This document shows, piece after piece, positions 25,706 to 33,571 of a stretch of DNA of 52,598 bases. The stretch is taken from positions 1 through 52,598 of the forward strand of contig MNYJ01000009.1 of assembly GCA_001874005.1 (NCBI GenBank), written 5' to 3'. The DNA comes from Desulfobacteraceae bacterium CG2_30_51_40 (GTDB lineage Bacteria > Desulfobacterota > DSM-4660 > Desulfatiglandales > Desulfatiglandaceae). The translations under genes and the position numbers were made by a program. Every line of letters begins with the position of its first letter. The stretch's first letter is position 1. The notes beneath the pieces were generated by a model. That model saw nothing but the letters and a program-made list of their open reading frames with translations, was not told the DNA's origin and did not search any database.

Positions 25706-27706
25706 CTACCTCTTCACCGCACTACGGTTTACGACCGCCTCCAGGGGAGGATTGAAGGTAAGAGTCACCACCTCGGCATCCCTTAAGTCGGTCCCCGGCT
25801 CAGGCTCCTGAGCTGCCGCAAAGCCGCTCCCCTTAAGCACCGTCTTTAATCCCAGCGAATAGGCAGTCTTAAGTGCTTCACGCATTGAAAGACCCGTGAA
25901 ATCAGGCACAGTCCCCGACCTTATTTCATCCGCCACCTCCAGAACCAGCGCCCTTTTCGGATCTACGGCCTCCTCCTTGGCAGAGGGTATGTCCTTTGCG
26001 GCTTCAGGCGCGGCAGGTGTGGGATCCATGCCAAGGTTATTGGCCGACCATCTCCCGACCTCCCTGAAAACAGGTCCGGCCACCACTCCTCCGTACGAAA
26101 CGCCTCGCGGCTCATCAATCACTACGACTACCACAAGCCTGGCCTTTTCCGTAATGATATAGCCTCCGAACACCGCCACAAACTTCCTGTCGGAATACCT
26201 TTTTGTCAGAGGATCAACCTTCTGGGCAGTGCCGGTCTTGCCGGCGACCCTGTAACCCTCTATGGCAGCCAGAGGCGCGGTTCCCTCCTTGCTTACCACC
26301 CCTTCGAGGATCATCGTTACCAGGTCGGATGTCCTTGAGGTGATTACCCTCCTGACCACAGAAGGATGGTTTTCCTTAATCGTCTCTCCATGTTCGTTTA
26401 GTATCTTCTTTACAATTATAGGCTTCATGAGCTTTCCGCCGTTGGCAAGGGCTGAAAAGGCCATCGCAAGCTGAAGAGAGGTGACCGTAATTCCCTGTCC
26501 GAAAAATACAGTTGCCTGGTCTATGAGCTTTGCCCTGGACGGATCTCTGATAAAGCCCTCCCTTTCACCGAGGAAATCGGAAGAGGTTTTCCTTCCGAAT
26601 CCAAATCTCTTTAGATAGCGGGCCAGCTTCTCATATCCGAGCCTCATGCCCATCTTTATGGCGCCAATGTTACTTGATTTGGCGACCACTTCGGCGGCAG
26701 TGAGTATCCCGTGCTTGTGTACGTCCCGGATCGTGCTTCCGCCTATGGAATAGCTTCCGTTTTCGCAGTCAAATGCGGTCTCGGGGCTTACCGCCCCCTC
26801 CTCGAGGGCCGCAGCCAGGAGGAATGCCTTAAAAACAGAGCCGGGCTCGAAGGAGTCCGTAACCGCGCGATTCCTTCGAGCCTCTGAGCTGTATGCATCA
26901 AATGAGTTAGGATTGAACTCAGGCATGACCGCCATGGCAAGTATCTCGCCGGTATCGGGATTTGCCACTATGCAGTGACCACCGGCAGCGTTTCTTTTTG
27001 TCACAGCCTCCTTCAGCGCCTGGTGCGCCTTGTATTGAAGGTCATTGTCTATGGTGAGCACTACATCGTGCGTCCCCTGCTCCAGCCGGTCAGGTCCAAG
27101 GACTGATATGGTTCTGGAATGAGCGTCGCGTATCTGCAGAAGGGTACCCTGATCCCCCCTTAGCATCTCATCGTAGCGTTTTTCAATGCCTTCAAGGGGC
27201 TGGTTTTCTCTTCCCACAAAACCTATTACATGGGCAGCAAGCTCTTTGGCAGGATAGTATCGTCCCGGTTCAGGAACCACCACAACCCCCTCAATTCCAG
27301 CTGATCTTACCGCCTCCGCAACAGAGGAGGGCACCCTCCTCCTTATCCACGCGAATTTCGTCTTGGGATCAAGGATGGTCATTATCTCGGCAGGCTTTTC
27401 GTTAATGATCGAGGCCAGTTTTTTCGCTGCCTGCTTTCTATCGGATATTTTGTCGGGATGGGCGTAGATAGACCAGACCTGAACTGAGAGGGCAAGCTCC
27501 CTGCCGTTTCGGTCATAAATGGCACCCCTCATGGGAGGCAGCTTCACCCTGCCGGTGTAGTCTTCCCTTGCCATGGCGCCGAGACGCCCACCCTCGATGA
27601 CCATAAGTTGAAAGGCACGAAAGAGCATAACTGCCATGCCGACCGCAAAGAGCGCCGACACGACATGGATTCTAAATCTCACCCATCCTTTGTCCCAGAC
27701 CTTCAT
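25706..27706 (-). CDS. ftsI: Septal transpeptidase FtsI (PBP3-like) with a C-terminal PASTA domain
   Basis: 666 residues. One membrane helix at about residues 14-35, then the PBP dimerisation domain (MRGAIYDRNGRELALS), then the transpeptidase domain: nucleophile Ser290 in SVFK, SSN at 344-346, and KTG at 490-492. Residues about 598-655 (GTVPDFTGLSMREALKTAYS ... LTFNPP) form one PASTA domain, which E. coli FtsI lacks but which occurs in division PBPs of Desulfobacterota and Gram-positives. It overlaps ftsL by 4 bases. It cross-links septal peptidoglycan with FtsW. Confidence 0.96.
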   Translation of the reverse strand: MKVWDKGWVRFRIHVVSALFAVGMAVMLFRAFQLMVIEGGRLGAMAREDYTGRVKLPPMRGAIYDRNGRELALSVQVWSIYAHPDKISDRKQAAKKLASIINEKPAEIMTILDPKTKFAWIRRRVPSSVAEAVRSAGIEGVVVVPEPGRYYPAKELAAHVIGFVGRENQPLEGIEKRYDEMLRGDQGTLLQIRDAHSRTISVLGPDRLEQGTHDVVLTIDNDLQYKAHQALKEAVTKRNAAGGHCIVANPDTGEILAMAVMPEFNPNSFDAYSSEARRNRAVTDSFEPGSVFKAFLLAAALEEGAVSPETAFDCENGSYSIGGSTIRDVHKHGILTAAEVVAKSSNIGAIKMGMRLGYEKLARYLKRFGFGRKTSSDFLGEREGFIRDPSRAKLIDQATVFFGQGITVTSLQLAMAFSALANGGKLMKPIIVKKILNEHGETIKENHPSVVRRVITSRTSDLVTMILEGVVSKEGTAPLAAIEGYRVAGKTGTAQKVDPLTKRYSDRKFVAVFGGYIITEKARLVVVVVIDEPRGVSYGGVVAGPVFREVGRWSANNLGMDPTPAAPEAAKDIPSAKEEAVDPKRALVLEVADEIRSGTVPDFTGLSMREALKTAYSLGLKTVLKGSGFAAAQEPEPGTDLRDAEVVTLTFNPPLEAVVNRSAVKR

Positions 27707-28071
27707 GGAAGAACTACGATCTGAGATGGGGAAGGCTGGTTAAGACCGAGTTTGGTCATAGCCGTGTTCTCCAGATGATGAGTTGACTTCAGAGTGGCGA
27801 GTTCGATCCTAAGCTTCTTATTGTTTTCCTTGAGAATCAGTTCGTGTTTCTTCAGCTCGCTGAGCTTATAGCTCACCTGTGTCCTTTCAAAGTTGGACCA
27901 CACATAACCGATTCCGCTTAAGGTGAAAAAGGTGAGAAGAGTAAACACCAGTAAGACCTGCCTCCTGCTGAGCAACATGCCGCGGCCTTTGGCCCTGGTG
28001 TTTTTAACCAGCACTCCCTTGACCCTGTTGCTCACACCTGCCGATGTCCCTCTCCGAGCTTTCTTGATCAT
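27703..28071 (-). CDS. ftsL: Cell division protein FtsL
   Basis: 122 residues. A basic cytoplasmic N terminus of about 38 residues, one membrane segment near residues 39-60 (VLLVFTLLTFFTLSGIGYVW), then a coiled coil (VSYKLSELKKHELILKENNK ... LRIELATLKS) and a short tail TKLGLNQPSPSQIVVL typical of FtsL. The protein would bridge FtsQ and the FtsWI synthase. Sequence conservation in this family is low; the assignment rests on topology and on position between rsmH and ftsI. Confidence 0.9.
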   Translation of the reverse strand: MIKKARRGTSAGVSNRVKGVLVKNTRAKGRGMLLSRRQVLLVFTLLTFFTLSGIGYVWSNFERTQVSYKLSELKKHELILKENNKKLRIELATLKSTHHLENTAMTKLGLNQPSPSQIVVLP

Positions 28072-28073
28072 GG

Positions 28074-29015
28074 CTATACCCTCTCGGCTACCCTGAGAAT
28101 CGCGCTTCTTGACCTTATATTTTCGCTTATTTCAGCCTGAGATGGCCTTATTGCCCGCCTGTTGACACGCAGGAAGACCGGGGTCAGCCCGCAGACGCAG
28201 GCGGGAAGATCCGGCGGACAACTGCATGGCCTCTCCCAGAGAGCCATAGTCTTTTTTATCATCCTGTCCTCAAGGGAATGATATGAAATGACCGCAAGCC
28301 TCCCCCCTGATTTTATAAGGGCGGGGGCCTTTGTCAGGAATTCTTCAAGTAATGCCAGTTCCCTGTTCACGGCTATTCTGAGGGCCTGAAAGGCCCTCGT
28401 GGCTGGATGTATAGTCTTCCTTCTTGGGTGTGGAGGCAGGACAGAGCTTATGATATCGGCAAGTTCAAGGGAGGTCTTTATGTGGGTCTTCTGCCTGGCT
28501 CCAACGATGGCTTTGGCAATCAGGCCAGCCTTCTTTTCCTCTCCATAGACTCTGAAGATCCGCGCCAGTTCGCCTTGAGAAAGGCTGTTGACCACATCTG
28601 CGGCCGTCTCCCCATCACCGGGATCCATCCTCATGTCAAGCGCTTCCTCTTTCAAGAAGCTGAACCCCCTTCCCGATAAGTCCAACTGCAGAGAGGACAT
28701 ACCAAGATCAAGGAGTATGCCTGTAACCTCCTTGATCTTCAATTGTTCCAGAACAATTTCCGCTAATGCATAATTTGCCTTTATAACGTCAACCCTGTAA
28801 GAAGAAAGCCGCTCCTTTGCTATTACCACCGCCTCAGGGTCTCTATCGAGGCACAAAAGCCTGCCTCTTTTCCCTAATAAAGCCGCGATGGCCTCGCTGT
28901 GCCCGCCGGTACCGGCTGTGCCGTCAATGTAGATGCCTTCTTTGTCGGTAATCAGGAGCGACAGGACTTCCTTTACAAGGACCGGCGTATGAGGGAATCG
29001 CATAATCGGTCTCAT
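28074..29015 (-). CDS. rsmH: 16S rRNA m4C1402 methyltransferase RsmH (MraW)
   Basis: 313 residues. SAM-dependent methylation of C1402 in 16S rRNA. The family opening FPHTPVLVKEVLSLL is followed by the SAM loop YIDGTAGTGGHSEAIA, then LLDLGMSSLQLD, GRGFSFLKEEALDMRMDP, RKTIHPATRAFQALRIAVN, VISYHSLEDRMIK and a C-terminal set with cysteines (CSCPPDLPACVCG). It shares one base with the end of mraZ and lies in second position of the cluster, as is usual. Confidence 0.97.
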   Translation of the reverse strand: MRPIMRFPHTPVLVKEVLSLLITDKEGIYIDGTAGTGGHSEAIAALLGKRGRLLCLDRDPEAVVIAKERLSSYRVDVIKANYALAEIVLEQLKIKEVTGILLDLGMSSLQLDLSGRGFSFLKEEALDMRMDPGDGETAADVVNSLSQGELARIFRVYGEEKKAGLIAKAIVGARQKTHIKTSLELADIISSVLPPHPRRKTIHPATRAFQALRIAVNRELALLEEFLTKAPALIKSGGRLAVISYHSLEDRMIKKTMALWERPCSCPPDLPACVCGLTPVFLRVNRRAIRPSQAEISENIRSRSAILRVAERV

Positions 29016-29452
29016 TACAGACCCATAGCGGCCAATTCCTTGCTGGCCCTGTCAAATTCCTCCTTTGCCCTGCTGAACGCGGCTTCCCATCTGTCTTTGT
29101 CCCAGATGGTAAACTTCTTCAATTCTCCCACCAGGACGATATCCCTCTGGAGTCCTGCGTGATCTCGGAGTTCATAGGGTATGGTGATGCGTCCGTTCTT
29201 GACAGGGCACTCCTGAGCCCCGGATATAAAGAAATCGAAGTAGGCGATTGCGGCCGTGTCATGCTCGGAGAGCTGAAGTGCCTTTTGCTCAACAACCAGC
29301 CAGTCTTTCAATGTATAGCTCCAGAGGCATTCCTTATGGCTGGTTATTATAAGGCGGTCGTCCCCGGCCTTCTCCAGGAATTCCTTGAACCTGGCAGGTA
29401 TGGCTAGACGCCCCTTCGCATCCAGGGTATGTCGCGATCGGCCTCTGAACAT
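29015..29452 (-). CDS. mraZ: Transcriptional regulator MraZ
   Basis: 145 residues, containing two AbrB/SpoVT-like domains. The first is FRGRSRHTLDAKGRLAIPAR; the second is QECPVKNGRITIPYELRDHA. Both carry the D/N-x-K/N-G-R motif of MraZ. In E. coli it represses the dcw cluster by binding short direct repeats in front of its own gene. Here the region just upstream has four AGTG repeats at 11-bp spacing. It is the first gene of the operon. Confidence 0.97.
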   Translation of the reverse strand: MFRGRSRHTLDAKGRLAIPARFKEFLEKAGDDRLIITSHKECLWSYTLKDWLVVEQKALQLSEHDTAAIAYFDFFISGAQECPVKNGRITIPYELRDHAGLQRDIVLVGELKKFTIWDKDRWEAAFSRAKEEFDRASKELAAMGL

Positions 29453-29487
29453 GGCAACTTACTCACAGTTATTGAACTGCCTTTATA

Positions 29488-29524
29488 CACTTGCATAACA
29501 CTTTATGCGCACTTTATGCGCACT
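29488..29524 (-). promoter_or_regulatory. Putative MraZ box array: four AGTG repeats, 11-bp period
   Basis: CACT occurs at 29488, 29499, 29510 and 29521 on the plus strand, so on the minus strand AGTGCGCATAA, AGTGCGCATAA, AGTGTTATGCA and AGTGTATAAAG follow each other at exactly 11 bases, about one helical turn. The boxes lie 36 to 72 bases in front of the mraZ start. MraZ proteins are known to bind arrays of GTG-containing direct repeats at this location, so self-control of the dcw operon is the natural reading. Confidence 0.7.
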
Positions 29525-29550
29525 ATGTGTCAAAAAATCCGGTCTGTCAA
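29522..29550 (-). promoter_or_regulatory. Predicted dcw (mraZ) promoter
   Basis: On the minus strand TTGACA (29545-29550), a 17-base spacer, and CATAGT (29522-29527) form a sigma-70-like promoter whose -10 box touches the first AGTG repeat. A second TTGACA lies at 29528-29533. Binding of a regulator at the repeats would block either. Confidence 0.5.
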
Positions 29551-29593
29551 GTGTAAATTTGGGCCTTGGAATTTTTTTACTTATACGCAACAA

Positions 29594-29628
29594 ATTTCTT
29601 GACAAGAAATAACTTTGTGTTGTTAACT
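29594..29628 (+). promoter_or_regulatory. Predicted dctP promoter with an overlapping palindromic operator
   Basis: TTGACA (29599-29604), 18 bases, then TTAACT (29623-29628). The -35 box sits in the centre of a perfect palindrome ATTTCTT-GAC-AAGAAAT (29594-29610). This suggests a repressor site; the XRE-cupin regulator encoded four genes on is the obvious candidate. The 12-mer CTTGACAAGAAA recurs at 35385-35396 upstream of the acyl-CoA dehydrogenase gene. The leader to dctP would be about 190 bases. Confidence 0.45.
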
Positions 29629-29822
29629 CTCCGATAGGGGGCTCAGTTGATCGTGCGGAGGCGCTTCACAGGGTTTCTCATAAAATCCAGTAAAGTCTCG
29701 GGGGTCAGGTGAGGTAGTGTCCATGAGGTAACGGGGACTCCGGTGCGGGCAATGATGAGTATGGCAGCGCCTCCGGCGCGCCGGGTTAAAAGAACAAAAA
29801 AGGGAAAGGAGCACTGAACAAA

Positions 29823-30815
29823 ATGAAAAGAATCTATTCTGCCGTCTCTATTTTGCTGTTTCTTGGTTTCTTCGTCTTTTTCCAGAGCGGAATTGTGGAA
29901 GCGAGGAAGGTCATCAAACTCGCACACGTCTGCACGGAAGAAGACATCTTCCACATCCAGTCAGTAAAGTTTAAGGAGCTGGTCGAATCCGCCACCAAGG
30001 GTGAAGTTGAGATACAGATCTTTCCGAAGGGACAGCTTGGAGGAAAAGAAACTGATCTCATCAGCATGGTCCACTCAGGGACCATAGGCCTTGCAACGAT
30101 AACCTGCGGCCCTATAACAACTTTTGATCCGATCTTCGGAATACTTGATATGCCTTTCCTTTTCAGCTCCAAGGATCAGGCCTATAAGGTCCTCGACGGG
30201 CCCATTGGGAAGGGCTTTCTGGCATCCCTTGAGAAGATCGGCATAAAGGGACTGGCATTCGGGGAAAGGGGTTTCAGAAATGTTTCCAACAACCTCCGTC
30301 CCATAAACACCCCGAAGGACATGTCGGGGATAAAGATAAGGGTCATGGAAAGCCCGGTCTATATAGATACATTCAAAGCGCTTGGAGCCAACCCGATACC
30401 GATGGGCTGGGGCGAGGTCTATACGGCCCTTCAGCAGGGAACTATTGACGCCCAGGAAAACCCGCCCTGGGTCCTCTGGGCCTTTAAGATATACGAGGTA
30501 CAGAAGTATTACTCCCTTACCGGTCACTCCTATGCCGGTAACGTCATGATGATGAATAAGAAGCTTTTTGACGGATTCGATGAGGGAACCCGGCAAATAA
30601 TACTGAAGGCGGCAAAAGAGGCAGCCGTATATGAAAGAAAGGTAAATAACGACGGCGTGGCCGATACGCTCAAGAAACTGACTGAAAAGGGTATGAAGAT
30701 AAACGAGGTGGATAGTGTACCCTTTCAGAAGGCCTGTGAAGCCGTTTATGAAAACGCCTATAAGAAGAACCCCGGATGGAAAAAGGCGATCACCGAGATT
30801 CAGGCCGTCCGATAA
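29823..30815 (+). CDS. dctP: TRAP transporter solute-binding protein DctP
   Basis: 330 residues, preceded by AAAGGAGC. Signal peptide at residues 1-27 (IYSAVSILLFLGFFVFF, cut after VEA). The mature part is a TRAP-type periplasmic binding protein: KLAHVCTEED near the N terminus, PKGQLGGKETDLISMVHSG, GIKIRVMESPVYIDTFKALG (with the conserved Arg that pairs with the substrate carboxylate), PMGWGEVYTALQQGTIDAQE, and a helical C terminus. It would deliver an organic acid to the DctQM membrane proteins encoded next. The ligand cannot be named. Confidence 0.93.
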   Translation: MKRIYSAVSILLFLGFFVFFQSGIVEARKVIKLAHVCTEEDIFHIQSVKFKELVESATKGEVEIQIFPKGQLGGKETDLISMVHSGTIGLATITCGPITTFDPIFGILDMPFLFSSKDQAYKVLDGPIGKGFLASLEKIGIKGLAFGERGFRNVSNNLRPINTPKDMSGIKIRVMESPVYIDTFKALGANPIPMGWGEVYTALQQGTIDAQENPPWVLWAFKIYEVQKYYSLTGHSYAGNVMMMNKKLFDGFDEGTRQIILKAAKEAAVYERKVNNDGVADTLKKLTEKGMKINEVDSVPFQKACEAVYENAYKKNPGWKKAITEIQAVR

Positions 30816-30934
30816 CAGGCCGTTGAAAAACGTGGCAGATGGGAATTTTCCCTGAGCCTGGACACAGCGCTTTTCTAAAACGCCGACAGACATTGACACC
30901 CGGCTCGGTGAGCCGAGAGGAGATCGGGCCGGGT

Positions 30935-31432
30935 ATGGGAGCAGTTGATTTGGTCAAAATCCTTACCAGGATTGCAAAGGCCCTCGACACCGTTACGGGC
31001 GCGGTTGTTCTCGGCCTTCTTGCAGTAATGCTTATAACGACCTCCGCAGGCGTCTTCTGGCGATATGCCTTGAATAGCGCCCTTAGCTGGTCGGAGGAGT
31101 TGGGCAGATACCTCCTTGTATGGATCTCTTTTCTTGGAGCAGCCATGGCTACCTACAGGGGAGCGCACATCGGAATAAGCGCATTCGTCAATCTGCTTCC
31201 CCGGAAAAGCAGGGTATGGATCGCGAGGACGGTTGACGCAATCATTATAGTCTTTGTAGCGGCAATCCTCTTAAACGGCATCACCATACTTCCGCAGATG
31301 TCAATAAGGGTTGCGCCGACCCTTATGGTCAGGATGGACATTGCCTACTCCGTCATACCGGTCTCCGCCGGCATCATCCTCTTTCACTTGCTCGTCAGGC
31401 TGATTGCAGGCTTCAAGGAAACTTCAGGCTGA
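30935..31432 (+). CDS. dctQ: TRAP transporter small membrane subunit DctQ
   Basis: 165 residues from the ATG at 30935. Four hydrophobic segments: about 20-40, 58-75, 95-120 and 137-158. The family mark is FWRYALNSALSWSEELGRYLLVW. DctQ forms the 4-helix scaffold beside DctM. The frame is open upstream to 30839 without family likeness, and GAGAGGAG at 30915-30922 is somewhat far from the chosen ATG, so the exact start is uncertain. dctM starts two bases after the stop. Confidence 0.9.
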   Translation: MGAVDLVKILTRIAKALDTVTGAVVLGLLAVMLITTSAGVFWRYALNSALSWSEELGRYLLVWISFLGAAMATYRGAHIGISAFVNLLPRKSRVWIARTVDAIIIVFVAAILLNGITILPQMSIRVAPTLMVRMDIAYSVIPVSAGIILFHLLVRLIAGFKETSG

Positions 31433-31434
31433 CA

Positions 31435-32712
31435 ATGAGTTATATAGTCTTCGCTCTTCTCTTCTTTTTCTTTGTTGTACGCATGCCCATCGCATTTGCG
31501 ATGGGGCTTTCAGCCTCCCTCGTGATGTTCTTCGTCTATAACGTGCCGATGACCGTCGTCGTTCAACAGATGTTCACTTCCAACGACTCCTTCCCTCTCC
31601 TGGCGGTTCCTTTTTTCATGCTGGCAGGCGCGCTCATGGAATCGGGCGGTATAAGCAGGAGGCTCGTAAATTTCGCAAGCGCCCTGGTGGGCTTTATCCA
31701 CGGGGGGCTGGCACAGGTGACCATAATAGCATCCATGTTCTTTGCAGGCATCTCCGGCGCCGCCGCGGCTGATACGGCCGCAGTGGGAACTTTGATGATC
31801 CCCGAGATGGAGAAAAGAAGATACGATAAGGGGTTTGCCGCCGCCATTCAGGCAGCCGCAGGCTCCATTGGAGTCATCATCCCCCCTTCGATACCGATGG
31901 TGATTTACGGAGTCCTTGCCTCGACATCCATAGGCGCACTCTTCCTTGGAGGTATCGGCGTCGGGCTCCTGGTAGGAATCTCCCTGATGCTTCTGTCGTA
32001 TTTCATATCCAGGAGAAGGGGTTACAGCCCGGATAATTCGTTTTCCCTGTCGGAGGTGTGGACAACTTTCAAGGAGGCCCTCTGGGCCCTCGGCACTCCG
32101 GTCATAATCGTAGGCGGCATAATGTCAGGCATCTTCACTGCTACCGAAAGTGCCGTGGTAGCGGCGGATTACTCCCTTTTAGTCGGTCTTTTCATATACA
32201 GGGAACTTAAGCTCAAGAATCTTCCAAGCATAGTCGCAAAGGCGGCAACCACAAGCGCCATAGTAATGTTCATAATAGCAAACGCTTCCGTATTCGGATG
32301 GATTCTGGCGTTTGAGCAGATTCCCCAGGCCATTACAACCTCATTCGTATCCATTACTAAAGACCCCGTATTGCTGCTGTTGATAATAAACTTGCTCCTG
32401 CTGGTGATAGGAACCTTCATAGAGACGGCAAGCGCCCTTATCATATTTGTTCCACTTCTTGTCCCTCTTATCCCCCACCTGGGAATAGATCCGGTTCAGT
32501 TCGGGGTGCTCATAGTTCTCAATCTGGCGATAGGGATGCTAACACCTCCAATGGGGATATGTCTCATAGTCTCCTGCTCGATAGCGGGCATAAGCCTTGA
32601 AAAGGTCAGCAGGGCCGTAATGCCTTTCGTTATCGTTATGATAGTTGATCTTATGATTGTATCATTTGTCCCGTTTATTACGACCTATATACCAGGGCTC
32701 TTTTTCAGATAG
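31435..32712 (+). CDS. dctM: TRAP transporter large membrane subunit DctM
   Basis: 425 residues with about 12 hydrophobic segments, the sodium-coupled transport subunit of a TRAP system. Motifs: PLLAVPFFMLAGALMESGGI, FFAGISGAAAADTAAVGTLM, AAAGSIGVIIPPSIPMVIYG, GGIMSGIFTATESAVVAADYS and the C-terminal LTPPMGICLIVSCSIAGI. It completes the dctPQM set encoded in order. Import of a carboxylate with sodium is known for the family. Confidence 0.96.
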   Translation: MSYIVFALLFFFFVVRMPIAFAMGLSASLVMFFVYNVPMTVVVQQMFTSNDSFPLLAVPFFMLAGALMESGGISRRLVNFASALVGFIHGGLAQVTIIASMFFAGISGAAAADTAAVGTLMIPEMEKRRYDKGFAAAIQAAAGSIGVIIPPSIPMVIYGVLASTSIGALFLGGIGVGLLVGISLMLLSYFISRRRGYSPDNSFSLSEVWTTFKEALWALGTPVIIVGGIMSGIFTATESAVVAADYSLLVGLFIYRELKLKNLPSIVAKAATTSAIVMFIIANASVFGWILAFEQIPQAITTSFVSITKDPVLLLLIINLLLLVIGTFIETASALIIFVPLLVPLIPHLGIDPVQFGVLIVLNLAIGMLTPPMGICLIVSCSIAGISLEKVSRAVMPFVIVMIVDLMIVSFVPFITTYIPGLFFR

Positions 32713-32755
32713 CCCATGGTGGAAGGTATCTGATTCAAGCGTCGGTGACAGTACT

Positions 32756-33334
32756 GTGTTTGAAAAGAAAATAGCAGATAAGATACGTGAGATAAGGAAG
32801 GAAAGAGGCCTCACTCTTGCCAGGCTTGCCGCGGACATAAATCTCTCGGCTCCGCTTCTGTCAAGGATAGAAAACAACCGTATCTCTCCCCCGATAGCAA
32901 CCCTTGCAAAGATAGCCGCCGGTCTTGATGTTCCCATCGGCGTCTTTTTCCAAGAAGAGGATTTTGCTCAGTCTTACGCCGTAACCACCAAGGAGGGACG
33001 AAGGCCGGTTGTGAGGCGGGGGACAACCATCGGGTTCACATACCACTCCCTTACAGGACTCAAGCGGCCGCACGCTATTGAGCCTTTTATAATCAAGTAT
33101 CCATTAACCAAGAAGGAGCCGGGAATCCTCTTTGATCACCAGGGGGAGGAATTTCTCTTTGTGCTTGAGGGACAGATTGATCTTGTTTACGGGAAAGAAA
33201 AGATAAGGCTCAAGGAGGGAGACGCGATCCATTTCGACCCCTCTGTACCGCACCGCGGACAAAACGCGGGAGAAGCGGAAAGCACTTGTCTTGTAGTGGT
33301 CGTAAACAGCCCACCTCTAAAGGGATATTCATGA
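32756..33334 (+). CDS. XRE-family regulator with C-terminal cupin domain
   Basis: 192 residues if started at the GTG at 32756; the frame is open back into dctM and the start is not fixed by a clear ribosome site. Residues about 3-62 are an HTH_XRE domain (KIADKIREIRKERGLTLARL, then INLSAPLLSRIENNRISPPIA). Residues about 110-190 are a cupin (KKEPGILFDHQGEEFLFVLE, GDAIHFDPSVPHRGQNAGE) with metal-ligand-like His and Glu. Such XRE-cupin proteins sense small metabolites and usually control the neighbouring transport or catabolic genes, here the TRAP transporter. It may be the ligand of the palindrome at 29594-29610. Confidence 0.9.
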   Translation: MFEKKIADKIREIRKERGLTLARLAADINLSAPLLSRIENNRISPPIATLAKIAAGLDVPIGVFFQEEDFAQSYAVTTKEGRRPVVRRGTTIGFTYHSLTGLKRPHAIEPFIIKYPLTKKEPGILFDHQGEEFLFVLEGQIDLVYGKEKIRLKEGDAIHFDPSVPHRGQNAGEAESTCLVVVVNSPPLKGYS

Positions 33335-33448
33335 CGGCTCTTCGCGGATTAACGTAAAAACCTCTCCCTGATCAGAAAATGATCCGGGATGAAGGTGATT
33401 GACCAAGTCAGCATCAAACGTAGAATTGGGAGCCATTCTGAGAAAGCA

Positions 33449-33481
33449 GGAATCCGGATGCTCCGCAAAACCCGGATTCCG
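33449..33481 (+). repeat. Hairpin with GGAATCCGG arms in front of ilvD
   Basis: GGAATCCGG, then CCCGGATTCCGG after a 12-base loop, forms a 9-bp stem in the 237-base gap between the XRE-cupin gene and ilvD. It is followed by a third, shorter echo (TAAGCCCGGAATGAC). It has no T-run, so it is more like an intergenic palindromic repeat than an intrinsic terminator. Confidence 0.4.
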
Positions 33482-33571
33482 GATTTAAGCCCGGAATGAC
33501 TCTGAAACCTTTCCCGTAATAATCACTTTAATCCGCAAAGAGCCGGATATCTTAAGGAGGAGAATAAAGAA

